NCBI GenBank assembly: GCA_934045905.1
Contig: OW203768.1
Span: forward strand, 26,627,060-26,691,059
Source: Leuctra nigra
Taxonomy: Eukaryota > Arthropoda > Insecta > Plecoptera > Leuctridae
Direction of reading: 5' to 3'
Length of the DNA stretch: 64,000 nt
Position numbers and translations under genes: made by a program. Shown piece after piece: positions 29,471 through 43,073 of the stretch; position 1 is the first letter of the stretch, and each line of letters starts with the position of its first letter. Under the pieces are notes generated by a model. The model was not told where the DNA came from, made no database searches, and saw only the letters and a program-made list of their open reading frames with translations.

Positions 29471-29690
29471 ATGAAGCCGAGGAATCTGATTCGGTCGAGG
29501 AGCTACCTCACTGATGATGTGGCAAGTTCGAATGGCGACGCGGGGTGTTGCTTTGAAATGTCAACTTCATCGGTCGCGAAAGAGAAGCAGAAGAGTTTCA
29601 TGCTGAGCACAGTTAGGACAGAGGGAGTGAAAATAAGTCAAGAGAAGGCGGTAGCTACAGACATCGCGACCTGGAGAATGAAGAATAATG
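29471..29690 (+). CDS. SCARB exon 1: predicted cytoplasmic N-terminus
   Basis: The exon encodes MKPRNLIRSRSYLTDDVASS through ATDIATWRMKNN plus one base, then a GTAAAA donor. It is open and polar. Its phase 1 end joins exactly to the TG at 29923 to continue into the membrane helix. A TTTCAG also lies immediately before the ATG, so the 5' UTR may be spliced. Support is phase and composition only. The alternative start is the ATG at 29865, read straight through to 30014 (MVSSLTLRRARVDRVVLSPV). Confidence 0.5.
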
Positions 29691-32600
29691 GTAAAATACA
29701 ACAATTCGAAGGCAGTAGCATAGTCTGTGTTGTAGTCGAGGGTATATGTATCCTCCACTTATAATCAACAAAGTTTAAAGTTAAAATTAATGTGCGCAAT
29801 ATAACCTCGTCGTTGACGCGCCGTTCAACTATAATATCTCAATCTATTGTCATCATTTCCCCTGATGGTCTCAAGTTTAACACTGCGACGAGCGAGAGTT
29901 GATCGAGTTGTTTTGTCTCCAGTGCTGATTCTGCTCGGAACTTTGGGAGGGATATTCATCACCCTCGCCTTGGCAATTCACGTAGCCGATCCACTGGAAA
30001 TGAGCATCAAATCTGTGAGTCAACTAACAAATGTGTACAAACTCAACCGATTGCATTCTAACACTCAGCAAACTGGAATTTAAATATAAAGAAAAACAAA
30101 CTAATGTGGATCTTGGACATAAAACGCAACTATTTCACTTCTGTAAATTTCGACATAATTGCTAAAAACCGAAAATGTTTATAAATTTTGCAGCAGAATA
30201 TAATGGAGAACTCTAATTTTGTTCCAATCAGTGTAGTCGTTTACATTAGCTATTATCCGGTTACGATAAACTGATAAATAGTCGCGGGTGAGAAAAATGC
30301 AGGTGCACATGTGCAAAAGATTTCAGGTCAATTGTTTCAGCTTGGTATGTTTCCGTTTTTGTCATTCCCGCAAAAAGAACATATTTAATAATATAACATA
30401 ACATATATAGCATACATTTAGCTGGGAATGTATGGAAAGGTCGTACACGAGAAGAATGTCATTAAACTATGGAGTGCAAACTGCAAACTATTTTGAATAT
30501 CATCAAATTTCGATATTACACATAATGTGAGATTTTCTGTTTTTATAATCTAGTAGGCTTCTTTGCAGTTTTCATTCTTAGAGTAAAAGTGTTTGCAGTT
30601 GCAGTTTGTAATTATCCGGTAAAACAAACGGATGGCCCAAATGGCTGACACGCTAACACGTTTTCACCACATGTGCTCCAATAGGGTTCTCATGTTCTTC
30701 ATGCAGTCAGCCATTGTAATGAAACAGATTTGTATTATAGTCTGATGCTCACTTGAACTTGTAGATATAATTAGTGAAAAGCTTAATACCAACATGTGAA
30801 GTCACGATATCGGGAATTTAGGGATACGCTTTTCGTCATGGAAGACCGATTTGGACGATCGCTAGGAAAACGTTCTGTGTAACGCGTTGATGAACGAGCC
30901 TACGAACTGCCTCCGATTGATGAGGCGTTTGCAAGTCTCTGCTCTTCAGGCCTTGGGACGGAAGCATCAAAATGCCAGTGCTATAAAATAATTGAAACTC
31001 CTGGCACACATTTGCAAATATTTCAAGATTATAGAACAAATATTATTAAAATTACTATAACTTTTGAAGATAAAGACTTATTAGTCTAAGAATTGAAAAC
31101 AATACCTAAACAAACAATAAAAAAATAAAACAAACAATAAAACAAACAAAACCTAAACAATGTTCCTTCAAGAAAGAAGGAACATCGAATTAATACCTAA
31201 AACGTTAGTCCCAACGACCATGCAAAGTTTAAAGTTGATCGGTCAAATGGATCTAGTTTAAATTTGAACCAATTATAGGATCCTGTTCAAAAACGATTAC
31301 AGAGACCGCATACATTTTATAACTATGTGTGCAAAATTTCAGATTGATTGATTGAACCGTTTGACCTGATCAGTGCATGAAAAAAACACACACACACACA
31401 CAGAGAAAGTGTCATGTAAGAGTACCGTGGTGACGCTCGCTACACTACTCAATGACACTTACTTCAAGTGAACACTTTTACATACATACAAATTAATGAC
31501 ATGTCAATCATCATTTCATTTTGCTGAATGTCATTTCACTATTTTGTTAATTTGTAATAAAAGTTCAAATAACAAGCAATAATTATCTCAGTCTGAGACA
31601 ACACTCCACAACTTCCCTCCCCTCTTCGCCTCTCCCCTCTTCGCAAGAGAAGAGGGCTGCTTGGAGGTGTCCATAGTGCAAGGAGAAGAAAAATGTCGTG
31701 TTTGCTGCTGTTATCATTATCAATGTTGTGTGGAAATTGCGGCTTAGAGTTGAACCCTGAGGATGACTCATGTTCATGTCCGGTGTGCGAGAAACAATAT
31801 CATTTGAATAAGACTTGTGCTGGTTTGCTTAAAACTTCTTATGTAAGCAAGACGCAAGAGAAGAGGGCTGCTTGGAGGTGTCCACAGTGCAAGGAGAAGA
31901 AACACGCCGACCGGTGAGTTACCTTTATTGCTAGTGTTTGGAGAAGTTTTCAAAGAGTTCAAGGCTGAAATGCGCGAGAACTTCAAGTTTTTTTTTTTTT
32001 TTTATTATTATTATTATTATTTATTTTAAAACACATATATAACACATATACACAGGATACATATTATTATACATGCGTTTACTGGCAGTGGGAATAGAGC
32101 AAAGCCCCGTAACAACATGTGCCCCACTGCCAGCTTGAGCAAAAAGTCACAGATAACGGAAGAATTGTTAACGGAATAATAACGGATTGTTAACGGAACG
32201 GAATTGTTAACGGAATTGTTGTTTTGTTAACGGAAGAATTGCAGAAATTGAGGAAAGATTTCACTGAAGAGGTTAAGGTCTTGAAGGATAAAGTAGAATT
32301 TCTTCAGAAAAATAGTGATGAAAAAGATATTGTGATTGAAAATTTGATGATTCAGGTACATGCATATGATCAGTATAGTAGGAACAGAAATATTGAAATT
32401 GATAACGTTGAGCATGTTGAGAACGAAAACGTGAAAGCTATTGTGATTAATATTGCTAAGAAGCTTGACCTTAAAGTGAAATCGGAGGAAATAGACGCTG
32501 TTCACCGTCTTCCAACGAGGAACATCAAGAGGAAAGTAAGCAAAATAATTGTTCAATTTACTACGAGAAAGAAGAGAGACGCGTTCTTGCAAAAAAAGAA

Positions 32601-35600
32601 GGAATTTTTGAAAAGCTGTGACGTGGTTACGGATGGGAAAAGTACCAACAGAGTTTATATCAACGAGAATTTATCTCCTTTCTATCAAGAGTTATTGTGG
32701 CGTACTAAGCAAGCGGCGAAGGAGTGTTTTTATAAGTACGTGTGGTTTATGAACGGTCACGTTCTAGTACGAAAGGACGACAACGCTAAGCAAGTATGTA
32801 GAATTAACTCATTTAAACAACTTGAAGATTTTGTGCACGTATGCAAGATTGGTTAGTGGATTTAAATGTTAAATCGCAAGTGATTAATAATGTTGATGAT
32901 TGGTTTGACAGTGTTAAGGGATTTACAGTGCTTGCTTCATATTAATATCAGATCAGTGAGAAAGCATTGGGATGAGTTGTTAGTTATTCTGAATGATCAC
33001 GTGGGTTTGTTTGATGTTTTGGTTCTGACGGAAGTGTCCTTTGCAGGAATAAATGATGAATTTGTTTTGCAAGGTTATAACTTGTTTGTAAATGCTAGAG
33101 ATGGAAGGAGAGGTGGAGGAATTTTCTTATTTGTAAGAGATGTAGCCAAATTTACTGGATTAAGTACAAATTTCATATCTTTTGAAGGCATTTCAGGGAC
33201 GTTGACATTACCCAATAATAAATATTTTGTTTTGTTAGCAGTGTATCGGCCACCAGACAAAAACAAATATGCTTTTGTGGAAGAATAAGATGAGTTTTTG
33301 ATTTAGAATGTTGCTAATGATACATAGGTGATGTTAATATTAATTTATTGAATAAAGAAGATATGTGTGTATCGTCTTGTGAAAATACTATGTCGTCTAA
33401 TGGAATGTTAAAATGTATTATTGGTAACACAAGGGAAGATTACGTCATGGATAGGGTCACTACAAGTTGCATTGATCATGTATACACAAGAATGAGTTGT
33501 CAACAGATAAAATCAGCTATATTTACAACAATAATAATAGATCATTATATGATTTTGGTTGATATTCTCATGGACGAATTGAGGTTGATACATTAGACAG
33601 GCCTATTGTAAGAGAGGTCATGTGTGAAACAAAATTAAAACAGAGTTTTAAACACGTTGAGTGGTCGGAGTTATTAAAATGTAATGATTGCAATGAGTTG
33701 TGTGATGAACTGCGTCAAACGTTCAAAGCATGTTATGAGTCTGCTACATATACAAAATTGGTTGATCATAGTAAAAAGGTGTTTAGGAAGAAGTGGATGT
33801 CAAATGATTTGTTAATAGTGATTAAAAAAAGGAATAAATTGTTTCAGAAGTGGAGAAGTTGTAATAATACTTTAAGAAGTGTATTTATGAAAGAGTATAA
33901 GGCTAGTAGGAATTTAGTGACAAAGAAAATAAGAAATGCGAAGACAGCTTATTACACAAGTAAGATTGAAAATGCAAGAGGCAGTATGAAGGATACGTGG
34001 AAAGTAATACATTTAATTTCTGGGAAGGTAAATAAGAATCCCCATAAAAAATACTCCGTGTAAAAATACCAGCCAAGTCTCTTTACTATAAAAAAAATTG
34101 ATGAAATCTAAAAATTAAGCACTGAAGAGTAGTGATATCAAAAAATGGGCCAAGTCAAAACTTAATATTTAAAACCAAAATATACTTGGCGCATCGTGTA
34201 TATAAATAGTAATAGAAGTAGGTATATGCCAAAAATCATATGTACCTTAATATGTATAATATACCTATAATGCCCTTAAAAACGATGCGCCATATTTGAG
34301 GATAGTTGCTAATTGGAAATCACCAGGACTGGATGGAATTCATTCCTTTTGGTTGAAGAAATTAACTTCATTGCATAAGTATTTAGCTAATGCTTATAAT
34401 GAGTAAATTGAGCAACCTCAAATAACACCAATATGGTTAACGAAAGGAATAACAACCCTTCTTCCAAAGTCAGAAGCCACTCAGTTTCCAAAGAATTACC
34501 GACCAATTACTTGTTTGCCAACTATGTACAAAAATCTCACATCAATCATTGCAAGAAGAATGAATACATTTCTAGGTGAAAATAATTGTTTGCCTCTAGA
34601 ACAAAAGGGATGCAGCAGTGGATCATATGGATGTAAAGATCACAAGTAACAAGCACAACTTTTCTTAGCAACCAAATCACAAAATCTTATTTTTTAAAAG
34701 AATTATAATCTTTGGTGCCACAATATGTTACAAGTTGTAATAATAAACTGAAAAAAGGAGTGATATCCCCATAAAAAAGACTCCGTGTAAAAATACCAGC
34801 CAAGTCTCTTCAATTAAAAAAAAATAGAAGAAATCTAAAAATTCAGCACTGAAAAGTAGTGATATCAAAAAATTGGCCAAGTCAAAACTTTTCAAAAAAT
34901 ACTTGGCGCATCGTTTTTTTTAGGACATGTGTAGATGAGTACATTTCATTTTCTGCCTACTTCAATACTATTTATATGCACGATGCGCAAAGTATTTTTT
35001 GAAAAGTTTTGACTTGGCCAATTTTTTGATATCACTACTTTTCAGTGCTGAATTTTTAGATTTCCTCTATTTTTTTTTAATTGAAGAGACTTGGCTGGTA
35101 TGTTTACACGGAGTGTTTTTTATGGGGATTTGCTGTACATGGACGATCTGAAGCTGTTTGCCAAGAATGAAGAAGAAATTGAAGAGTTGTTCAACACCGT
35201 AAAAATATTTAGTGATGATATTTCTATGGAATTTGGGCTCGATAAGTGTGCAACATCCACATTTGTTAAGGGCAAATGTGTGCAGTCGAGAAATATCATA
35301 AGAGACCCCAACACAATGATAATGGCTTTAGATCGTGACAAGAGTTATAAGTATCTTGGGGTCAATGAGGGAGATGGCATACAACATGATTCTATGAAAG
35401 AAAAACTGGTAACTGAGTACCGTAAACGAGTCCGACTGATATTGCAAAGTGAGTTGCATGGAAGAAACAAAATAACAGCCATTGGATCGTTTGCAGTACC
35501 TGTCATTCAATACAGTTTCGGTGTTCTCAACTGGAAGATGGAGGAGCTCAGAGTGATCGACAGGAAAACCAGAAAACTTTTGACGATGCATGGATTACAT

Positions 35601-36803
35601 CACCCTAGAGCTGATGTAGAACGTCTTTATGTTTCAAGGAAAGATGGCGGTAGGGGATTATGTAACATTGAAAATGCATATAAAACAGCAATCATTGGAC
35701 TGGCTGAATATTTGAAGAGAAAGAATTTAGATAAATATGTGCAATTGGTTATGGCTCACGAAAAAAGAAGACCCAAAACACTTTCAATGTTGCAGATAGC
35801 TGAAAAGTTGAAATTACCCCTGATGTTACCACCTATGACAGAGAATCCTAATAATTGCCCGACTGAGATCGTGAGGAATCTAAGGCAAGATGTGAAGAAG
35901 GCACTGAAGAGTAAGTTGATAGAAGTTTGGGAGTCAAAGGCAATGCATGGTCAATATGCGAGAAATCTTAAGGAAGAATATGTCAGCAGAGAACATACCT
36001 TTAATTGGATTCAAAAAGGAGACCTAAAAGGAGAGACAGAAGCATTTCTTGTTGCAGCTCAAGACCAGGCATTAAGGACTAGAAGTTATGAAAAACGTAT
36101 ACTGAAGACAGGTGGAAATGGCCTATGTAGATTATGTAAACAATATGAAGAAAACATAGCTCATATAGTTTCTGGTTGCCCTATTCTTGCTAAAGTTGAA
36201 TACATAGAACGCCATGACCGTGTCGCGTCTTACCTTCATTGGGAGGTGTGCAAGAACTATGCTATTCAAGTGACCGACAAGTGGTACGACCATAAACCAA
36301 ACCAGGTCACTTGTAAAGATAAAATAACAATACTTTGGAATGAACAGGTGAACACAGATCGGACGATATTAGCAAACAAACCTGATTTAATTATCAAAAA
36401 CACCGAGGAACGAACGTGTCTGATCATCGATGTAGCCATTCTAATGGAAACCAATGTAATGAAGAAGGAATCTGAGAAGAAGTTGAAGTACAGAGATTTG
36501 GAAATCGAAGTTAAAAGGATGTGGGGATTAAAGACTACAGTACTACCAATCATTGTCGGAGCACTGGGCACAGTAACAACTAATTTTGAAGATTATGTGA
36601 AGACCATTCCAGGAAATCCATGTTGGAAAGAAGTTCAGAAGATCGCTGTCCTTGGAACATCTCATATACTAAGAAGAGTATTAACGTGACCTCATGTTTA
36701 AATAGGTATGTTATTTCCTAAAAAATATGGATTATTTTTGGATTAACAATGTAATACCTACCAGTTAGTTTTGTAAATGAACATACTTTCTGTGAATAAA
36801 ACG

Positions 36804-36843
<40 letters not shown>

Positions 36844-39800
36844 CATTTCAAAACAGAAATTCCACTGCATTCTGGGTTGCTTTATGTACTTATAGCAAAG
36901 CAAAGTGTATAGGATGGCTGTTCTCAGTTTCAATGAAACATAATGTAGTCAATATGTAATGTGGGTATTAATATACATAGGTTTAGGTACCTATCTAAAA
37001 TAATTTATTTCAGAATATGCCATGGATCGTGTTTCACAGTTATTAAAACAACGTTTCGACTTAATAGCATCATATTTTATACATTTCCAGCCCAATCGGT
37101 CAAGAATTTACAGACATATTGCTATTTTAAGTGTTTTGAATATCTGTCCAAAGATATTTATTGAAAAGTATCAGTACATTAATCTGCTATTTAATTTATC
37201 CAGAGTGTTTATGGGAAGTTGCAAGGAAATTTGGTAATACTGTAGTTAGCTATCTTTGATTGAATGGATCGTGCTCGATTGGCGATGTTGCGCGTGTCGG
37301 TGCTCGCTCATCAACGCGTTACACGGAGCGTTTTCCTAGTTATTTAATTTTCAATTTCAATGTATTATTTCAATGTGTGTATTTCAATGAATTTCAATGT
37401 GTTATTTCATTTACAATGAACGGTTATTTTTTCAGTAGTATAATTTAATTTGTATGTTTGTATTCCATAAGAAAAATTATGTTTTATGTTAAAATGTTGC
37501 CCCAAACTAGCCGTTCTGGCTACGGGGCTCGGTTTGTAGAAAATTGCATTTTTATTTTGTGATTAATAAAGAATATTCAAACTGAACTGAAAAATTGTTT
37601 AGGGATGTGGCACATAATCACAGCATATAATATTGGATGCAGGTCACACAGTTTACCCTTCCTCTTTGTTGCAGAAAGTGACATTCCGTAAAGGGAGTTA
37701 CATATTCAACATGTGGTACAAACCACCAGCGTCTGTCACCTTGAAGTTTTACGTGTTCAACGTGACCAATCCGGAGGCGTTCCTCGCCGGTACAGAGAAG
37801 CTAAGACTTGAAGAGATAGGACCATTCGTTTACACGTGAGTCCTTTTATCTTCCATCGCTTTAATAACATATTCATATTGCCTACTCGTACTTCAACTGT
37901 TTTACATGAGCAATGAAACGAATTGAATTGTCCCAAAAAGTCCCATTATGTCTGCACGTTTGAAAAGGAAGATTTAACTTATAAATGGATATGTTTTAAT
38001 GTTCTTATTGATGAGTTTTTATGTAAAGAGAGTGATTCCTCTTCCTACAACAGATGCATCCGGACTCTTGTCCAGATCATTAAACCATAGAGATTCATAT
38101 ACTTTAAACTATGAAATATCACCGAAAATAATTCATAGTGACAGCAATCTGAATACTATCACAACAAGATGGAATCACCAATTTGGGGTTTTTCATTTAA
38201 ATGATTACTAAAGCCTGATTTACACGGTACAATTTATTGAACATCTTCTGTGTCACATTCGCACTTTACATACAATTTTGAATTTACACGATGCAACTTC
38301 TCTTGTCACAGAACTTGATGTCAACTTTTATATCATTTAGAACATGTTCTAATTCCTATCAAGAAATGTGACACAGAAATGTGGCACAGAAGTTGAACAA
38401 GAAATTGCATCGTGTAAATTGGGTTTAATAAGTGTGATATTACTACATTATGAAATAAATGTAATTACCTACTTTATGTGTGAATTAAATATTGTGTAGA
38501 AGTAGTTTTTGTCATTTCTACTCATTACAAGTAACATAAAGAAACTCAATTTTGCTGCAAAATATTTAACCGGGAAAAGAGGACAGTAAAATAAGGAAAA
38601 TAATATTTTTAATAAACTAGAAAAACCGGAATCTTAAATAAGTATTGCCTTTAGTATTATAAAGTCGGGTCGGGTCGGGTCATTAATTATTTAAAAATAG
38701 TCGTAAGAACTGAGGATCATTCATTTTGCAAACCGCAATGCCAATCAAGCACAATCTGTTAGAGGTAGAAGAATAGCCTGATACTCAAACAGATCAAACA
38801 TCATTATTCAATCGCACTAAAATAATTATTTTACCATAGTCTTCTTATGCTTTCCATGCTAATATCTCAAGAAAATTTTTAATATCTTGGTTCGAATTTT
38901 ATTGAGATAGCGATTTGAAAATGATCCTCAACCATACGTTCCTCGTATTGACAGTGTTCTTTAAGCTGCTGTCAATGTTCCAAATAATGTTTCACTCATG
39001 TTGACTTATGAACGAATGCCAATGAGACGTAATGTATGTTACAGTGAGACGATTGTGCACAGTGAACCTATATTCAACGATAACGGCACTGTCACATATA
39101 ACACGAGTACAGAAGTTGTACCGGAACCACATCTGTCAATCATGGCGCTGGACAAGAGAATTGTTGTACCGAACCTTGCACTCCTGGTGAGTTTACCATC
39201 GTAACATATCAATAGAATTCAGAAAATATAATACTTTATTATTATGGGTATTATTATGCTGAAAAAACCGGGTGGCGCAAAAAAAAACGCACAATGGGCG
39301 AGACATCGCTGTGACAAAACTACTTCATACATCGGGCTGAAAATTTGACATAACATAAACCACATACCAAGGTTTAATTTGTGAAAGTTTCAAAAACATT
39401 TCTGCTGTGGGAAAAAAGTTACAGCAGTTCGAATTTGGTTGTCGAAAAATCGATTACGGAGCTCAAATAGGGCGCGTCCAGAAAACGTGCATTGGTTGGG
39501 ACGCTGTTTATTCAAAACTACGTATAATAACAGACTCTAAATAATAAATTTTATGCACAATATATTGCCATCAATGGCGTAAAAATTTCAATAAATTTGA
39601 ATAAATGGAACGAAAGTTATGGTACCTTGAAGTTGAGATTAAAAGCAGAATTAGAGTGAGGTAATTACACTTTTTGAAATTATCGTGCGTAATAAAACTT
39701 AGAAATGATACTCTGCTTTTAGGCTCAACATGAAGAACCCATAACTTTCGTTCCATTGATCCTTATGTATTGACATTTTTACTGAATTTAAAGCAAAACA

Positions 39801-42800
39801 TTTTGTTTAAAATTCAAAATTTTCATATTGATGTCGTAAGCAGTTTTGAAGAAACAGCGTCCCGGCCAATGGACGTTTTCTGTACGCAGGCTATTTGAGC
39901 TCCGTATAATCGATTTTGCCGCAACCAAATTCGAGCAGCGGTAACTTTTTTCAATTAAAGAAATGTTTTTGAAACTTTCACACATTAAACCATAGTATGT
40001 TATTTATATTTTGTGAAATTTTCCGCCCGATATATGCAGTAGTTTCGTCACAGCGATATGTATGTATGGATGTATAATTATAATTTATATATGAATATTT
40101 CGCATTTTGTTTTTAAATTGAATTGGTTACGTTAACAAATAACTATAAATACCATTTTAATAGTGAGGGTTGTTAGCACAAAATTAGTGCAAAATGTGAT
40201 AAGGATTTTCCGTTGGCAGCTGTATAGGAAATTTTCCGCTTTTTCATAATTCCGAGATCCTCAAAAAATCAGACTGCTATTTTGGGCTCCAGGGCTGTCC
40301 AAAGTGCAAAAAAATTGTATTTCAGTGAAATTATAAAACTTTTGTCAATTTATTGTTCTCGTATAATAAACGATGTGACAGGAAGGTACGATAAAAAAAT
40401 AAAAATTCTACGTCCAACCAAAGTCGTATTTAAGCAAGAAATTAAAGATGTCGGTGAGTAAGCTCTAAAATGACTGCCATTTTCAGGGAATTCGTGTTTC
40501 AAAGTTGCAGTTGCTTATTGAGCGAGCGAAGCGAGCGTCTCCTTTTGGCTCTTTGGCACGGACCTCTGTTTTTTTTTATGTTTTTTTTCTGTTGGGTGAC
40601 GCTGTACAGGTCACAGTTTTTCTTCGATCGAGCTGAAATTTTGCACACATGTAGAGACTTAACCTTTTCTGTTTGCTGACCCCAAATTTTTTTGAAATTC
40701 ATTCATTGGCTTAAATTTAAATAAACATCTCCTGATGGTAGGTTGAAAAATGACAATGGTTTTCGATAAAATTGATCAAACTCATATTTTGGCTATACAG
40801 GTCAGAGTTTTTCTTCGATCGAGCTGAAATTTTGTACACATGTAGATGCAACTATTTCTGTTTGCAGATTCTAATTTTTTTTGAAATTCATTCATTGGTT
40901 TAAATTTAAATAAACATCTCCTGATAGGTTGAAAAATGATAACGGTCTTCGATAATTCTGATCAAACTCATATTTTGCATGATCATTAAGACCAATATTG
41001 TCTCTTATTTTACAAAATTTCATCCCAATCAGTTAAGAACGTATGAACTTATTGACATTTTTAATATCTGTCAGTAATGAAGTATCGAAATGAATGTTTT
41101 CCAGTGCCAATTGAAAATTGATTCTGATTTGCTTTATGAACCAGGTGCTTAGATGCTATTTTAAAGTTTTGATGAAAAGCATATACTTTTAATTTGATAT
41201 CATAATCAATTCAATATGGATGTATATGTTTTCTGTGCGTTGCGTACGCATTTCCGGTTCGAGAATTTGCACGTAACCGTGCTCGCTCATCAACGCGTTA
41301 CACTGAGCGTTTTCCTAGTGTAGGTTCATATAATGGGCATTTAACTTAACTAGGAAAACGCTCTGATTAACGCGTTGATGAGCGAGCACGGATACGCGCA
41401 ACACCTCGAACCGAAATTATGTTCATCGAAAATATCCTTAAAAGCCAATAATTCTTGAATTTCGTCACAGACTTGTATGAAAATCTCCAACAATTCCTAA
41501 AATATTGGTCCCAATAAACACGCAAAGTTTTAAGTTGATCGATTGAACCTTTATGATTGAACGATTTCTTGTTAATTTCCAAAAATCACAGGATATCGTT
41601 CAAAAAATTTTAAACGGTCATATCAGTTTCATAATATAAGTTTGGAAGTTTCTGCTCTAACAATCTTGAAGTGAAGATTCGAAGATACCCAGAGGCGTCG
41701 GAAGTCTATTTTCTCAGGGGGGGCACATTTTGCTTCTAGGATCTAGGTAGGGTAGGGACTAAATTTGTAAGGGAGAAAATAATACAGAAAATGACAATGT
41801 GTGTGGGAAACACGATTGCCAAGAGAAACAATGGGGGGTCTGGGGGGAGGGCCCCCCAGCACGATTCGGGTCCGGGGCGCATAGCCCCGGGAAAATTTTG
41901 AATTTCATGAATGAATTTGGTGCGTTTCTACGTGATTTCACACTTTTTAAACCTATCTTTATCTGAACAAATAAAGGGACGACATCAATATCCTTCACGT
42001 CAAGTGCCTATAAATAAAAATATAATGTGGAAAAATTACATAAAATTATATGCACTTGAAAAGTGACTAGTTTTTTTTATGATATCTCCGCAATTATTCA
42101 CATTCACGATAGGTCTGATTTCAAATGCAGACATTATGAAATTAAATCTGATGTCTCACATTCAAATGCCGCGCAGCGGATTTTTTTTTTAAATTTCTGT
42201 CCACAGACAGGTTTCAAATGATTTTCGTGCATTTTAATTGTAAGAAAACAAAAGTTAATCATTCACTCATCAGGAATGTTCATATAAATATGCGGCGCAG
42301 CGATTTATTCAAATTTTAATACTCTTAAAGGCTAGTTTAAAATGATTTTGGTGTAATAACAAAATCAATCTAATTTCGTCAGAAGACTCTCACATAGCAA
42401 TGCCGCGCAGCGAATTTTTTTGAAATTCAGCCCTTATCGAGTAATTTTTTAAGATATTGTGCGTTACCAGGGGGGGCAGATTGATACTCTTGCCCCCCCC
42501 CCTTCAGAAGTCTAGGGGGGGCACGTGCCCCCTCTGCCCCCTCGGTTCCGGCGCCCCTGAATATACCGTGAAATATGACATTCGAGAAATATGATAGCCA
42601 ACACGCAAAATATTCGTAAACTGTCAATAACTTTTGAATTTAAACACAGTTTAGTCTGAAAATTGTCAAAAATACAGATAATGTTGGACCCGATGACCAT
42701 GCAAAATTTTAAGTTGATCGGTCAAACGGTTCAGGTTTAAATGTCAAGAAGCACATGAAATATATTTTAAAATTTTAACCAATGGGAGGATTTGGCTGAA

Positions 42801-43039
42801 AATTTGTAAAATAAGAGACAATGTTGGTGTTAATGACCATGCAAAATATAAGGTCGATCACATTTGTCGAAGACCATTTTCATTTTTCAGCCTATCAGGA
42901 GATGTTTATTTAAATTTCAACCAATCAATGGATTTCAAAAAAATTAGGGTCTGCAAACAGAGAAGGTTGGTTTAACATGTGTGCAAAATTTCAGATCGAT
43001 CGGTGAAACGGTGCGACCTGTGTATCGGCTATTAGCAGC

Positions 43040-43073
<34 letters not shown>

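Larger units (their letters stand above)
34313..36842 (+). pseudogene. R4/Dong-like LINE (RT plus restriction-like endonuclease), internally deleted
   Basis: The first part (34313-34650) reads NWKSPGLDGIHSFWLKKLTS, then TTLLPKSEATQFPKNYRPIT and LEQKGCSSGSYGCKDH, the fingers of an RT in the R4/Dong style. After a gap filled by a MITE, 35130-36689 resumes at the active site LLYMDDLKLFA (YMDD). It then has a CCHC knuckle CRLCKQYEENIAHIVSGC and a restriction-like endonuclease core KPDLIIKN...TCLIIDVAI. The RT palm between them is missing, so the enzyme is dead, although 532 codons remain open. It ends in an (AAT)n tail at 36804-36842. Confidence 0.75.
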
